From Zobellia laminariae (GTDB lineage Bacteria > Bacteroidota > Bacteroidia > Flavobacteriales > Flavobacteriaceae): a stretch of DNA of 64,000 nt. Location of the stretch: positions 352,283 to 416,282 of the forward strand of contig NZ_RCNS01000001.1 in the NCBI RefSeq assembly GCF_009725995.1, given 5' to 3'. The notes below the pieces were generated by a model, which made no database searches, was not told the origin of the DNA, and saw only the letters and a program-made list of their open reading frames with translations. Within the stretch, counting starts at the first letter, position 1, and each line of letters starts with the position of its first letter. The translations under genes were made by a program, and so were the position numbers. Positions 54,713 through 63,513 of the stretch are shown piece after piece.

Positions 54713-55252
54713 GTTTATAAATAGTATTAATAAAAGTTTAATATGCTATGCTCACAGATAGGAGCATCAAAAAACATTTTATAGTGCTTACTGGGGGAAT
54801 TCTCCGTGATACCGAATCAGCAATCCGGAATAAATGGATACATCTTACTAAAACAGTTATGTTATGATTGACTTTTTTAAGAGAGATAGTTAAACCTCTA
54901 GTCACTAATAGTGTAAGCCAATGGTAATTCTTGATTTTAAATGGAGTGAGACACAAATAATAGTCTCACTTTAACCAAGCCACATTACTTATATAAATCT
55001 AACAATCAACTGTTTATATGGGGTTTGAAAATGTATATATGGTATGAATTTACGTACAAATGACAAATTTCACTTAAACTATTCACGGTTCTCTGAGTAT
55101 AAAGGCGACCCCTAGCTAAATTTATATCCCAAAAACCTACATTCTAAATCAGGCTACAAACCTCCTTTTACTGTAGTTAAAGAAAAAGCAGTACTTTAGA
55201 AAGACCATAACATTTATGCCGTTGGGATAAAACTCGCGTTCAAAAAGCAAAT
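54713..55252. other. Divergent intergenic region (~540 bp) with small inverted repeats
   Basis: No convincing gene. It contains a CACTA-A-TAGTG palindrome (54903-54913) and a stronger inverted repeat at 54945-54970. The promoter of the minus protease block must lie here, but no exact TAnnTTTG box is seen close to 54712. Confidence 0.45.
54945..54970. promoter_or_regulatory. Inverted repeat upstream of the minus protease block
   Basis: AGTGAGAC (54945-54952) and GTCTCACT (54963-54970), perfect 8-bp arms with a 10-nt spacer, about 235 bp from the V8-like gene. It may be an operator or a hairpin; there is no following T-run, so a terminator is unlikely. Confidence 0.35.
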
Positions 55253-55756
55253 ATGAAACAAGCAATTCATTCCAAAATACTGCTTCTTGTTTTCTTTCTA
55301 CTAACCTGTGGTTCCTATGCTCAGCAGCAAAAAGATAGTCAGGAAAGCATAGTATCACAGAACCAAAATGAAGTTTTGTTTACCGCTGTTCTTACCAAGC
55401 ATTTAAACGCTGTTACCACTAAAAACTTAGAGGCCTTAAAAGCTACATTGTCTCCCAATGGAGCTATGGAACTGATTCAACCTAGTTCAGAAATTGTGTA
55501 TTCTGTTGATGGATTTATAAAGTTTCACGAAGATTGGTTTAAGATGCCTAACTGGACGGTAAGCACGAAAATACTGAGTACCGATATTGGTGATACTATT
55601 GGTGTAGCTACAACGGAATTTATGTACAAAGAGCCTGAAAGAAATGGCAAACCCTATTTTAATAGATTGATTGTAAGCTATACTTTGGAGAAAACAAACG
55701 GCAATTGGTATGTGATCAAAGACCATGCTAGTTCCGTTGAAAAAACGGAAAATTAA
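55253..55756 (+). CDS. Secreted NTF2-like (SnoaL/DUF4440-type) protein
   Basis: 167 aa with a signal peptide (to GSYAQQQ). The mature part has the cone-shaped NTF2-like pattern: TAVLTKHLNAVTTKNLEALKATLSPNGAMEL, VDGFIKFHEDWFKMPNWTVS, and strands TTEFMYKEPERNGKPYFNRLIVSYTLEKTNGNWYVIKDHAS. Proteins of this type are enzymes or binding proteins with varied small-molecule ligands. It lies 45 bp before an AraC regulator gene in the same direction. Confidence 0.8.
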   Translation: MKQAIHSKILLLVFFLLTCGSYAQQQKDSQESIVSQNQNEVLFTAVLTKHLNAVTTKNLEALKATLSPNGAMELIQPSSEIVYSVDGFIKFHEDWFKMPNWTVSTKILSTDIGDTIGVATTEFMYKEPERNGKPYFNRLIVSYTLEKTNGNWYVIKDHASSVEKTEN

Positions 55757-55801
55757 ATAGCTTACGGACGTATTTCAAAAGCATCCCTATTACCCAGAAA
55801 A

Positions 55802-56614
55802 ATGGGAATTGAGCCAAATAAATTCACGAGTAAAAGAATAGAAGTCCCTGAAACTTTTCAGGATATTTTTACGCATTTCTATAGAGCTGAAAACCGTTCA
55901 GAAAACCCCATTACCAAAACACTTGTTCCCAGCTTTCAAATTATCATGGTTTATAGTTTTGGTGCGCCTATTCAATTTAAAACGGAGCATGATACTCAAA
56001 TGACAATTGAAAAATGCCTTGTTCTTGGCCCCATAAAAAAAGCTTTTGATTATACCTTACCTGCTGGTTCGGATATGCTGGTCGCCAATTTTAAAGACGA
56101 TGCCTTTTATAGGTTTTTTGGTAAAGTGATTTTATCCGATTACCTACCTACAAATCCAGATTCGCTTTTAACCGAGAATTGCTTTACTAATCTCTGGCAG
56201 CTTATTAAAAACGTAACCCCAAAAGAGCGTGTAAACCTGATTCTAGATTTCTGCAAACCCTACTTAAAAGAAAGTGAAACAGCTTTTCAAAAATTAGCTG
56301 ATTATACGGACGACTATACAGTCTTTAATCCCATTAAAATTATAGCTCAGGAAACCGAACAGAGCGAAAGAACTATTCAGCTCAACCATAAAAAATACTT
56401 TGGTTATACCGCCAAAGAAAAGAGCCGGTACGAGAAATTTATAAAAGCAATCGGGCTGCTACAAAACCAATCCTCCAAAGTAAATTGGTTCGCTATTATT
56501 GAGGCTTGCGGTTATTATGACCAAAGTCAATTGATACACGATTTCAAATACTTCACGGGGCACACGCCTACTCAATACCTCAAATTCTCACAGGATATTT
56601 GCCAAACGGAATAG
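55802..56614 (+). CDS. AraC-family transcriptional regulator
   Basis: 270 aa. The N-terminal half is a cupin-like sensor of the DUF6597 type (FQIIMVYSFGAPIQF, LVLGPIKKAFDYTLPAGSDMLVANFKDDAFYRFFG). The C-terminal half has the double helix-turn-helix: QETEQSERTIQLNHKKYFGYTAKEKSRYEKF and IEACGYYDQSQLIHDFKYFTGHTPTQYL, where the last block is the AraC signature. It probably controls the next gene, a flavodoxin-fold oxidoreductase 73 bp downstream. Confidence 0.88.
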   Translation: MGIEPNKFTSKRIEVPETFQDIFTHFYRAENRSENPITKTLVPSFQIIMVYSFGAPIQFKTEHDTQMTIEKCLVLGPIKKAFDYTLPAGSDMLVANFKDDAFYRFFGKVILSDYLPTNPDSLLTENCFTNLWQLIKNVTPKERVNLILDFCKPYLKESETAFQKLADYTDDYTVFNPIKIIAQETEQSERTIQLNHKKYFGYTAKEKSRYEKFIKAIGLLQNQSSKVNWFAIIEACGYYDQSQLIHDFKYFTGHTPTQYLKFSQDICQTE

Positions 56615-56687
56615 CGTTTCGTTTTCTTACAATTACAGCCCAAAGGACAGAGCTACATTTGCTTCATCAATCTAAAACCCATAGAAA

Positions 56688-57263
56688 ATGAAGCATCTTA
56701 TTATCTACGCGCATCCCAATGCAGCCAGTCTAAACTTCAATTTAAAACAGACGGTTATAGAAACCCTAAAACAGCAAAATCACGAAGTGGTCATTAGAAA
56801 TCTGTACGACCTCAACTTTAACCCTATCCTTTCTTTGGAAGACATGTCTGGGCAGCGCATGGGTGAGGTTTCTAAAGATGTCAAAAGAGAACAAGAATAC
56901 ATTTCTTGGGCGGAGCACATCACTTTTATCTACCCTATTTGGTGGACCGGAATGCCCGCCATAATGAAAGGATATATAGATCGTGTTTTTAGTTATGGTT
57001 TTGCTTACCGCTATGATGCTGGTATTCAAAAAGGACTCCTCAAAGGAAAGCAAACCACTATAATCAATACCCATGGAAAATCGCAAGCGGAATACGAAAG
57101 CATTGGCATGGACAAGGCCCTTTCCCTAACATCGGACACAGGTGTTTTTGAGTATTGTGGACTGGAAATCGAACAACATTTCTTTTTTGACCAAGCGGAT
57201 AGACCATCGCCTGAACGCATACAAGAATGGACGGAAATGCTCATAGCTGCATATCAAATATAG
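56688..57263 (+). CDS. NAD(P)H-dependent oxidoreductase, flavodoxin-like fold (NQO/KefF type)
   Basis: 191 aa. MKHLIIYAHPNAASLNFNL is the phosphate-binding start of the Flavodoxin_2 family; HITFIYPIWWTGMPAIMKGYIDRVFSYGFAYRY contains the PxWW.G.PA..K.yiDRvf signature that binds FMN/FAD. Such enzymes reduce quinones or other electrophiles by two electrons. The adjacent AraC gene may respond to the substrate. Confidence 0.9.
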   Translation: MKHLIIYAHPNAASLNFNLKQTVIETLKQQNHEVVIRNLYDLNFNPILSLEDMSGQRMGEVSKDVKREQEYISWAEHITFIYPIWWTGMPAIMKGYIDRVFSYGFAYRYDAGIQKGLLKGKQTTIINTHGKSQAEYESIGMDKALSLTSDTGVFEYCGLEIEQHFFFDQADRPSPERIQEWTEMLIAAYQI

Positions 57264-57361
57264 CCTTGACATTAAAGGAGTTCAAAATTGGTATATTTAT
57301 ACTTCCAGTTTTAGCTTTATAGAAGTTACAACCGGAGACCACAACCCATACCTATACCAAC

Positions 57362-58774
57362 ATGAAACTACCAATTACCCTAGTACTCCTTATTCTTGGG
57401 CTTTTTTCTGGCACTGCCCAAAACGAAGCGAATGTCTATTTTACCACCGGATTCAAAATTGGAGAAGTAACGGATTCTTCCGCTATTATTCTGACTAGAC
57501 TTTGCAAAACCGCCCAGCCTGTGGCGGTGTATCACAAGCAAGAAGATAAGGTGTTCCGACCTCCCATCGATTTTGATAATAACATGCCTATTTCTGAGAT
57601 GGAAGGTGCAGTTGACGGTTCCTCGGGACAAGTGAAAATCAACCTGAAATCCAAAGACACGCTGATCAGTACGGAGTGGGAATATGTTTCCGGATACAGA
57701 GATTTTACACTGAAACAAAAATTTGAAGGCTTACACCCCAACACCCATTACGACATACAGATACAAGGAAGAAAAAGTGCAGACGCCCCAGTAGCGGAAA
57801 TAAAAGGGTCATTTTCCACGGCACCGTCTGCAGACCAAGTGGTACCGGTATTTTTCACCTCTTCTACTTGTCAGTTTTATTGGTCTCATGATGATGCGGT
57901 CCGTGGTTTTAAAATCTATGACAGCATGCTTAAAATGAATCCGCTGTTCCATTGCCAAACGGGAGATTACGTGTATTATGACAAACCCGGCCCTATGGCC
58001 TACACCGTAGAATTGGCAAGGCACAAATGGCACGCCATGAATTCTTGGCCTGCCCTATTGGACTTTTATAAAAACACGCCAGCTTACTTACAAAAGGACG
58101 ATCACGATTTATTGAAAGACGACGCGACTTCATATTCCCCACCTTTTGGCGAATTAAGCTACGAGGACGGTCTTGATATTTGGCGCGAACAAGTACCCAT
58201 TATTGACCAACCTTACCGAACATTTAGATGGGGTAAAGATGTCCAGATATGGAGCGTAGAGGTACGCGAATTCCGCAGTGACAATAAATCTCCGGACGGA
58301 AAGGAAAAAACCATTTGGGGAAAAGAACAGATTGCTTGGTTTAAAGAAACCGTGGAAGCTTCGGACGCTACTTTTAAAATTCTAGTCTCGCCCACTCCTA
58401 TAGTTGGGCCTGACCGCTCAAAAGGGAAATATGACAACAACTCCAATACCTCATTCGCAACGGAAGGAAAATGGCTGCGCCAGTATTTGGCAGACCAAAA
58501 TGTACTGGTCATTAATGGCGATAGGCATTGGCAATATGTTTCCGTAGATCCGGTAACAGGCCTACGGGAATTCAGTCAAGGGCCAGTGAGTGATTTTCAT
58601 GCGCAAGGTTGGAATCAGGAAGATAAACGTCCCGAGCATAAATTTTTAAGAGTACAAGGTGGGTTTTTAGCGGTAAAAGTGTACCGAGAGAAAAAAGAAG
58701 CGGTAATTGAATTTACACACTATGATGTAGATGGTAACGAAGTAAACAAAGAGGTTATAAAGGTCTCTGTATAA
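57362..58774 (+). CDS. PhoD-like alkaline phosphatase/phosphodiesterase
   Basis: 470 aa with a signal peptide (to FSGTAQ). A fibronectin-like N-terminal domain (to about 155; VYFTTGFKIGEVTDSSAIILTRL, HPNTHYDIQIQGRKS) is typical of PhoD. The metallophosphatase core follows with HCQTGDYVYYD (metal Asp), QKDDHDLLKDDA, ILVSPTPIVGPDR and VINGDRHWQYVS (metal His). The family cuts phosphodiesters or phosphomonoesters outside the cytoplasm with Fe and Ca; substrates include teichoic acids and phospholipids. It is followed by about 320 bp with a possible small membrane gene on the other strand. Confidence 0.88.
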   Translation: MKLPITLVLLILGLFSGTAQNEANVYFTTGFKIGEVTDSSAIILTRLCKTAQPVAVYHKQEDKVFRPPIDFDNNMPISEMEGAVDGSSGQVKINLKSKDTLISTEWEYVSGYRDFTLKQKFEGLHPNTHYDIQIQGRKSADAPVAEIKGSFSTAPSADQVVPVFFTSSTCQFYWSHDDAVRGFKIYDSMLKMNPLFHCQTGDYVYYDKPGPMAYTVELARHKWHAMNSWPALLDFYKNTPAYLQKDDHDLLKDDATSYSPPFGELSYEDGLDIWREQVPIIDQPYRTFRWGKDVQIWSVEVREFRSDNKSPDGKEKTIWGKEQIAWFKETVEASDATFKILVSPTPIVGPDRSKGKYDNNSNTSFATEGKWLRQYLADQNVLVINGDRHWQYVSVDPVTGLREFSQGPVSDFHAQGWNQEDKRPEHKFLRVQGGFLAVKVYREKKEAVIEFTHYDVDGNEVNKEVIKVSV

Positions 58775-58799
58775 CCTCTCGTATGCTAGTGAATAGGAA

Positions 58800-58931
58800 C
58801 TATAAAGGTATTTCCCTATTCAACACTTTCATAATAAAGAATACGGTCAGGGAAATGAAAAAACAGACAATCATTGCCAAGGTGTCCTCCCCTGCTATAC
58901 GGGTTTTAAGCTTTGTATAAATTGCTTTCAT
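58800..58931 (-). CDS. Possible 43-aa single-pass membrane protein
   Basis: ATG at 58931, TAG at 58800. The product starts MKAIYTKLKTRIAGED, basic and amphipathic, followed by a transmembrane-like segment (LAMIVCFFISLTVFFIMKVL) and the tail NREIPL. It fills most of an otherwise empty gap, and its basic-then-hydrophobic design is sensible. There is no homology evidence; the call rests on composition alone. Confidence 0.4.
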   Translation of the reverse strand: MKAIYTKLKTRIAGEDTLAMIVCFFISLTVFFIMKVLNREIPL

Positions 58932-59098
58932 AACAAGTAATTTGCTACAAAGTTCTTTCTAAATTGCTGTGAACGAGCAGAAACCCGACCAACCGAAAGT
59001 ATTGAGGATAAGCGGCATACGATATTTATATGGTCGTAAAACCGATACCGCACAGCGAATTTATTCTCTTGCTTACAAAGTAAAACTCTTAAGACTCA

Positions 59099-60505
59099 CT
59101 ACAAATTTCTAGGGTTCACCCCTATAGAATTGAACAATTTGGCTTTTGCGGAGAAAAACTTGTTCTGAACCGCGTTTCTTTTCAGCTCTGCATCTATGAG
59201 TTTACTTTCCCTAGAATTCACCAAAAACAAAGAACTCTCCCCAAAACCGAATTTCCGTTCTTCGGCGGCGACCATGGTGTTGTAATTAAAAACCACATTG
59301 TCTATTAAAACGTTTTGCTTTTCAAACGATTCCAATTCCCGGTACAGACCTACTATTTTGTTCTTGATCCGTATTTCCGCATCGTCCATTTCAAACTCGG
59401 CATTTTGTAATTTCAGTTTCGCCAGTTTTAAATCGCCTCGTTCTTTCCTTAGAAAAAGGGGCACGCTAAAAGCTACGCCGCCTTTGTAGGCTTCGGTGGT
59501 AAAACTGGAAATGTACTCCGGTTTCTGCGTCAAGAAATTATACTGCAATTCTATTTTCGGCAAAAGCTTGTTGGCTTTCAAGCGCTTTTCTACGGTGAGC
59601 CCATCAATCTTATACCCCAAAGATTTTAACTTCGGGTGGTTCTCTATGGAAAAGCTATCCAAAGGCATACCCATAATTTCTAGTGTCGTATCAATATCAC
59701 CTGCCAAATTGGTCTCCGGTGTTACATTGGCCTGAAGCTCCACGGGCATATTATCGCCCATCCATAGAAAATTAGAAAGCTCCAACGCACTTTTCATAAA
59801 GCGGACTTTTGCCTGCTCCAAATTCAGCTCGCGGTCTTGCATGGCTATTTTAGCTTCCACCGTATCAATTGCGGCAACCTCCCCAACTTGGGCGCTCTTT
59901 TTCACCCCTTCAAAACGCATTTCGGCATTTGCCAAAAAATCAGCATATACTTGGGTATCTTGGTAAGCATGCAACCAATCAAAATACGCCAAAGAAGCCT
60001 CAAAAAGCACCTCGTTCACCTGTAAATCGCGCTCTACCAATGAACGCTCCTTAAAAATCTTGGCCTGCTTTAAAGTGGCCATACGCTGGTTTATCCAAAG
60101 TCCCTGCCCTACGGACATGGAAATTCCGGCACTATACAGCCCATCTTCTGGAACCGTATTTTCTGGGTTTAAATACACTCCTTCATTCTGCTCAAAATTT
60201 CCTTTTAGCTCAACGCCGTACCAAGTGGGTATTTTAAAAGTAGCGTTCAGGCGGTCATAATATTCCGTGCCCTTAAATTCTTTGCGGTCATAATCTACCT
60301 CTATCTTAGGGTCAAAACCACCACGCGAACTCATGAGTTGCGCCTGCCCCATTCCTATATTCAGTTGGGCCTGTTTGGCTATGGGATGGTACTTTTTTAC
60401 ATACCCTAGATATTCGTTAAAACCTAAAACCACCTCTCCGGGCTGCTGGGCCTGAGCACCAAAACAGCATACAACAAAGAGATAAAACAGTAATTTCTTC
60501 ATCAT
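59099..60505 (-). CDS. TolC-family outer-membrane efflux protein
   Basis: 468 aa, signal peptide to GAQAQQ. Two helical-hairpin repeats typical of TolC: about 30-230 (LNIGMGQAQLMSSRGGFDPKIEVDYD; SVGQGLWINQRMATLKQAKIF) and about 260-468 (KLKSLGYKIDGLTVEKRLKANKLLPKIELQYNF; GVAFSVPLFLRKERGDLKLAKLKLQNAEFEM). It should form the trimeric outer-membrane channel of the system encoded upstream. Its start overlaps the stop of the HlyD gene by 4 bp, so they are translationally coupled. Confidence 0.92.
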   Translation of the reverse strand: MMKKLLFYLFVVCCFGAQAQQPGEVVLGFNEYLGYVKKYHPIAKQAQLNIGMGQAQLMSSRGGFDPKIEVDYDRKEFKGTEYYDRLNATFKIPTWYGVELKGNFEQNEGVYLNPENTVPEDGLYSAGISMSVGQGLWINQRMATLKQAKIFKERSLVERDLQVNEVLFEASLAYFDWLHAYQDTQVYADFLANAEMRFEGVKKSAQVGEVAAIDTVEAKIAMQDRELNLEQAKVRFMKSALELSNFLWMGDNMPVELQANVTPETNLAGDIDTTLEIMGMPLDSFSIENHPKLKSLGYKIDGLTVEKRLKANKLLPKIELQYNFLTQKPEYISSFTTEAYKGGVAFSVPLFLRKERGDLKLAKLKLQNAEFEMDDAEIRIKNKIVGLYRELESFEKQNVLIDNVVFNYNTMVAAEERKFGFGESSLFLVNSRESKLIDAELKRNAVQNKFFSAKAKLFNSIGVNPRNL

Positions 60506-61851
60506 TTTTCCTTTTTAGCAGTCGTTTCTTTTGGCTGATAATAGTTAGGTGGGAATCCGTTTATCTGTCGCCATAGCTCATACCAAATAGGCACATCTTC
60601 CAATAGTGCAATGGTATTTGCTCCGGAACCTACCCTAATCTCTTTGGGCCATTCTTGCTCTTCTGGGTCTGGCGCAATCAGAACGCGGTATTTTCCATTG
60701 GCATCAATAAAGGTTTCTACGGCCATAATTTTTCCGCCAAAAGTCCCGTAAGACGCGTTGGGCCATCCGCTGAAAACAATTGCCGGCCAACCATCAAACT
60801 GTACGCGTACTTTCTCGCCCACATGCACCAAAGGCAAATCCATAGGGGCTACATAGGTCTCCACCGCCATATCATAATCCGCGGGCATAATACCTACCAA
60901 ACGGTCGCCTTCTTTAAAATTTTCGCCAATGCCACCTTGTATGGCCTTATTGATATAACCGCTCTGTGGTGCCTTTATATAGTACATCCCTGTACGTATC
61001 TCATAATTGGCAAATTGGTTCTCTAGCTTGCTTACCTGTGCCTCAGAATCAAACTGATTGGACTTTGCCGTGTACATATCACTCTGTGCTTTAGAAATCT
61101 TGTCCGTGTAGGATACCCGTACGCGGTTAATTTCCATTTCGGCATTGAGGACATCGTTTTTGGCGGCCAATAATTTATTCTCCTGAGAAATGAGCTTTGC
61201 CTGCGTTTCTTGCAGCTTCAATCTTTTCTCCTCTACATCGGTCATGGCTTTTAGGCCTTCTTTCTGCAATTGCTCAATACGGCCATACTGCCGCTCCGCA
61301 ATACTTAAATTGGTTTTGGCGGCTTCCAACTCAATACTATCGCTTTTTACCTTCAGCTTAGATTGTAGAAATTTATTCTTTGCTTGCTCAAATTTTAGAT
61401 TACGCTCATTGCCCAATGCCGAAATCTGATTGTTCAATGCGCCCACTTTACTTTGGTACGATTCTACAGACATGTTTTTTGCCTTGATCTGCTGGCCTGT
61501 TCTTTCCATTAATCGCGGGTCAAAATACTCGTTCTTTACTTCGGAAATATGTAAAATAGTATCGCCTTTCTTTACAAAATCGCCCTCCTGCACATACCAT
61601 TTTTCAATACGTCCTGGAATGGGCGATTGTATGGTCTGCGGTCTGTGCTGCGGACTTAAAGTAGTAAGATTTCCTTTCCCACGCACACTTTGCGTCCATG
61701 GTAAAAAGAGCAGGATAAATCCAAAAAGTGCAGAACCTAGCAAGAACCTATTAAAGTGCCTGTAGTGCCTTTGGTGAAACACCTTATCGGTAGATTTATA
61801 CCCCGTTAGGTGCACCGTTTTATTTACCGGGTTGTTAGATATATTCAGCAT
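60502..61851 (-). CDS. HlyD-family membrane fusion protein
   Basis: 449 aa. A single transmembrane helix near residues 33-53 (FLLGSALFGFILLFLPW) anchors it; the lipoyl-type half motif GRIEKWYVQEGDFVKKGDTILHIS lies near 95-115. A long coiled-coil hairpin spans about 125-270, then the second lipoyl half (KAPQSGYINKAIQGGIGENFKEGDRLVGIMP) and a beta-barrel domain (VRVQFDGWPAIVFSGWPNASYGTFGGKIMAVE). It bridges the inner-membrane ABC protein and the TolC-like channel. It lies 6 bp after the ABC gene. Confidence 0.92.
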   Translation of the reverse strand: MLNISNNPVNKTVHLTGYKSTDKVFHQRHYRHFNRFLLGSALFGFILLFLPWTQSVRGKGNLTTLSPQHRPQTIQSPIPGRIEKWYVQEGDFVKKGDTILHISEVKNEYFDPRLMERTGQQIKAKNMSVESYQSKVGALNNQISALGNERNLKFEQAKNKFLQSKLKVKSDSIELEAAKTNLSIAERQYGRIEQLQKEGLKAMTDVEEKRLKLQETQAKLISQENKLLAAKNDVLNAEMEINRVRVSYTDKISKAQSDMYTAKSNQFDSEAQVSKLENQFANYEIRTGMYYIKAPQSGYINKAIQGGIGENFKEGDRLVGIMPADYDMAVETYVAPMDLPLVHVGEKVRVQFDGWPAIVFSGWPNASYGTFGGKIMAVETFIDANGKYRVLIAPDPEEQEWPKEIRVGSGANTIALLEDVPIWYELWRQINGFPPNYYQPKETTAKKEK

Positions 61852-61857
61852 AGGTTT

Positions 61858-63486
61858 TTATGTTATAGCTATAATTCGGCCTTGGTCCATAGTAATAATC
61901 TTCTTGCAAGTCTCCATCCACCTTAGGTCTTGACTTACCACTACCAATGCCCATGGGTTTGCGGGATCCCCCAAGAACTTCATAAGACGCTCTGCCTCCA
62001 CTTTATCAAATTGATTTAAAGGATCGTTCAACAACAACAGTTTGGGTTTGCGCACAATACTACGTGCCAAAACAATCTTTCTGGCCACCGTATACGGTAT
62101 TTGCTGCCCTTCTGGGTAGATCACGGTATTTAGGCCGTTTGGCTGTTCTTTTACAAAAGACAACAGACCAACACTTTCCAATGCCCATTGCAGGTCTTTA
62201 TACGGAATGTCCTTATCGCCAAAAGTGATGTTCTCCAAAATGGTTCCTTCAAACGGACTCTCTTCTGTCATGGACTGCCCTAAAAAGGAACGGTAGTGAT
62301 TGGGGTTGATACCACTAAGCGAAAAATCGTTCGCATAAATAGTACCTTCCGTAGGTTCTATAATACCTTCTATCAGCCGTAGTAAAGTAGATTTACCAGA
62401 TCCGTTCGTACCAATAATTAACTGCCGGCTGCCCGGAGTAATTTTCAATGAAATATCGCTCAGGATATTTTTCATGCTATTGGTTCGGAAAGAAACGTTG
62501 TTCAACTCTACCGTTAAAGGTTCTTCGTCAGATAAAGGAAAGTTGCCCGCTTGGTTCTCCAATTCCTTATCTACCACTTGCCCCAATTTCTCTAAAGAGG
62601 TCAACAGGTCATAAAAAGTTTCAAAACCACGTATTAGTTTTTCCACGGAAGTAATCACCAAAAGAATAATAATCTCTGCCGCTACAAACTGCCCAATATT
62701 CATTTCTTGGTTCAGTACCAAAAGACCACCTATGATCAAAAGTCCGGCGGTAACCAACACTTTAAAACCGATCAGTTGTACAAATTGCATCAAAAGCACC
62801 CTAAAGTGACTTTCGCGTGCCTTTAGGTAATCCGTTACCAAAATATCGTTCTTATCTACGGCAAGACTGGTTCTGCCAGATAGTTTAAAACTCACCAACG
62901 ATCGCGCTACTTCCTGTATCCAATGCGCAACTTTATACTTGCTTTTAGACTCCTCCAAACTGGTATCCATTCCCTTTTGTACCGTAAACCGGAACACCAA
63001 ATACACCAATACCAATAAGAGTATGCCGTAGATGATAAAAAACGGATGATAAAAAGACAGCAGCAACAGCCCAAAAACAATCTGTAATAAGGCGGCAGGA
63101 ACATCTAGCAAAAGCTTGGAAAGGCCTTTTTGCACGGTTATGGTATCAAAAAAACGATTGGCCAGTTCCGGCGGATAATAATCCCGTATTTCGCTCATCT
63201 TTATTTTTGGAAACCGGTAGGTAAACTCAAAAGAGGCCCGTGTAAATATCTTCTGTTGCATGTTCTCCACAATGCGTATTTGCATGATCTGCAGAATACC
63301 GGCAAAGGCCACACCACCCGTAACCAAGACTACCAAAATAATCCACGAGGTGCTAATTTCCGCACCCTGTATGAGGTTAATAATAGATTGTATACCCAGC
63401 GGAAGCGAGAGGTTTACCAAACCCGCAAAAATGGCATAATAAAAAGTTTGTAGTACATCTCTTTTATCAAGTTTAAGCAAGCCCAT
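61858..63486 (-). CDS. ABC half-transporter with degenerate ATPase motifs
   Basis: 542 aa. The N-terminal ~300 residues form a six-helix exporter domain (FAGLVNLSLPLGIQSIINLI; WIILVVLVTGGVAFAGILQI; LLLVLVYLVFRFTV) without a C39 peptidase. In the nucleotide-binding domain Walker A is intact (GTNGSGKST), but the ABC signature reads QQIPYTV instead of LSGGQ, Walker B reads LLLLNDP (Asn for Asp, Asp for catalytic Glu), and the H-loop reads VVSQDL (Gln for His). A homodimer would have two non-consensus sites, so hydrolysis may be slow or need a partner half-transporter. Probably a type I secretion-like exporter with the adjacent HlyD and TolC. Confidence 0.88.
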   Translation of the reverse strand: MGLLKLDKRDVLQTFYYAIFAGLVNLSLPLGIQSIINLIQGAEISTSWIILVVLVTGGVAFAGILQIMQIRIVENMQQKIFTRASFEFTYRFPKIKMSEIRDYYPPELANRFFDTITVQKGLSKLLLDVPAALLQIVFGLLLLSFYHPFFIIYGILLLVLVYLVFRFTVQKGMDTSLEESKSKYKVAHWIQEVARSLVSFKLSGRTSLAVDKNDILVTDYLKARESHFRVLLMQFVQLIGFKVLVTAGLLIIGGLLVLNQEMNIGQFVAAEIIILLVITSVEKLIRGFETFYDLLTSLEKLGQVVDKELENQAGNFPLSDEEPLTVELNNVSFRTNSMKNILSDISLKITPGSRQLIIGTNGSGKSTLLRLIEGIIEPTEGTIYANDFSLSGINPNHYRSFLGQSMTEESPFEGTILENITFGDKDIPYKDLQWALESVGLLSFVKEQPNGLNTVIYPEGQQIPYTVARKIVLARSIVRKPKLLLLNDPLNQFDKVEAERLMKFLGDPANPWALVVVSQDLRWMETCKKIITMDQGRIIAIT

Positions 63487-63513
63487 AAGGCGTTGCCAAG
63501 AGGTGAGTATTTT

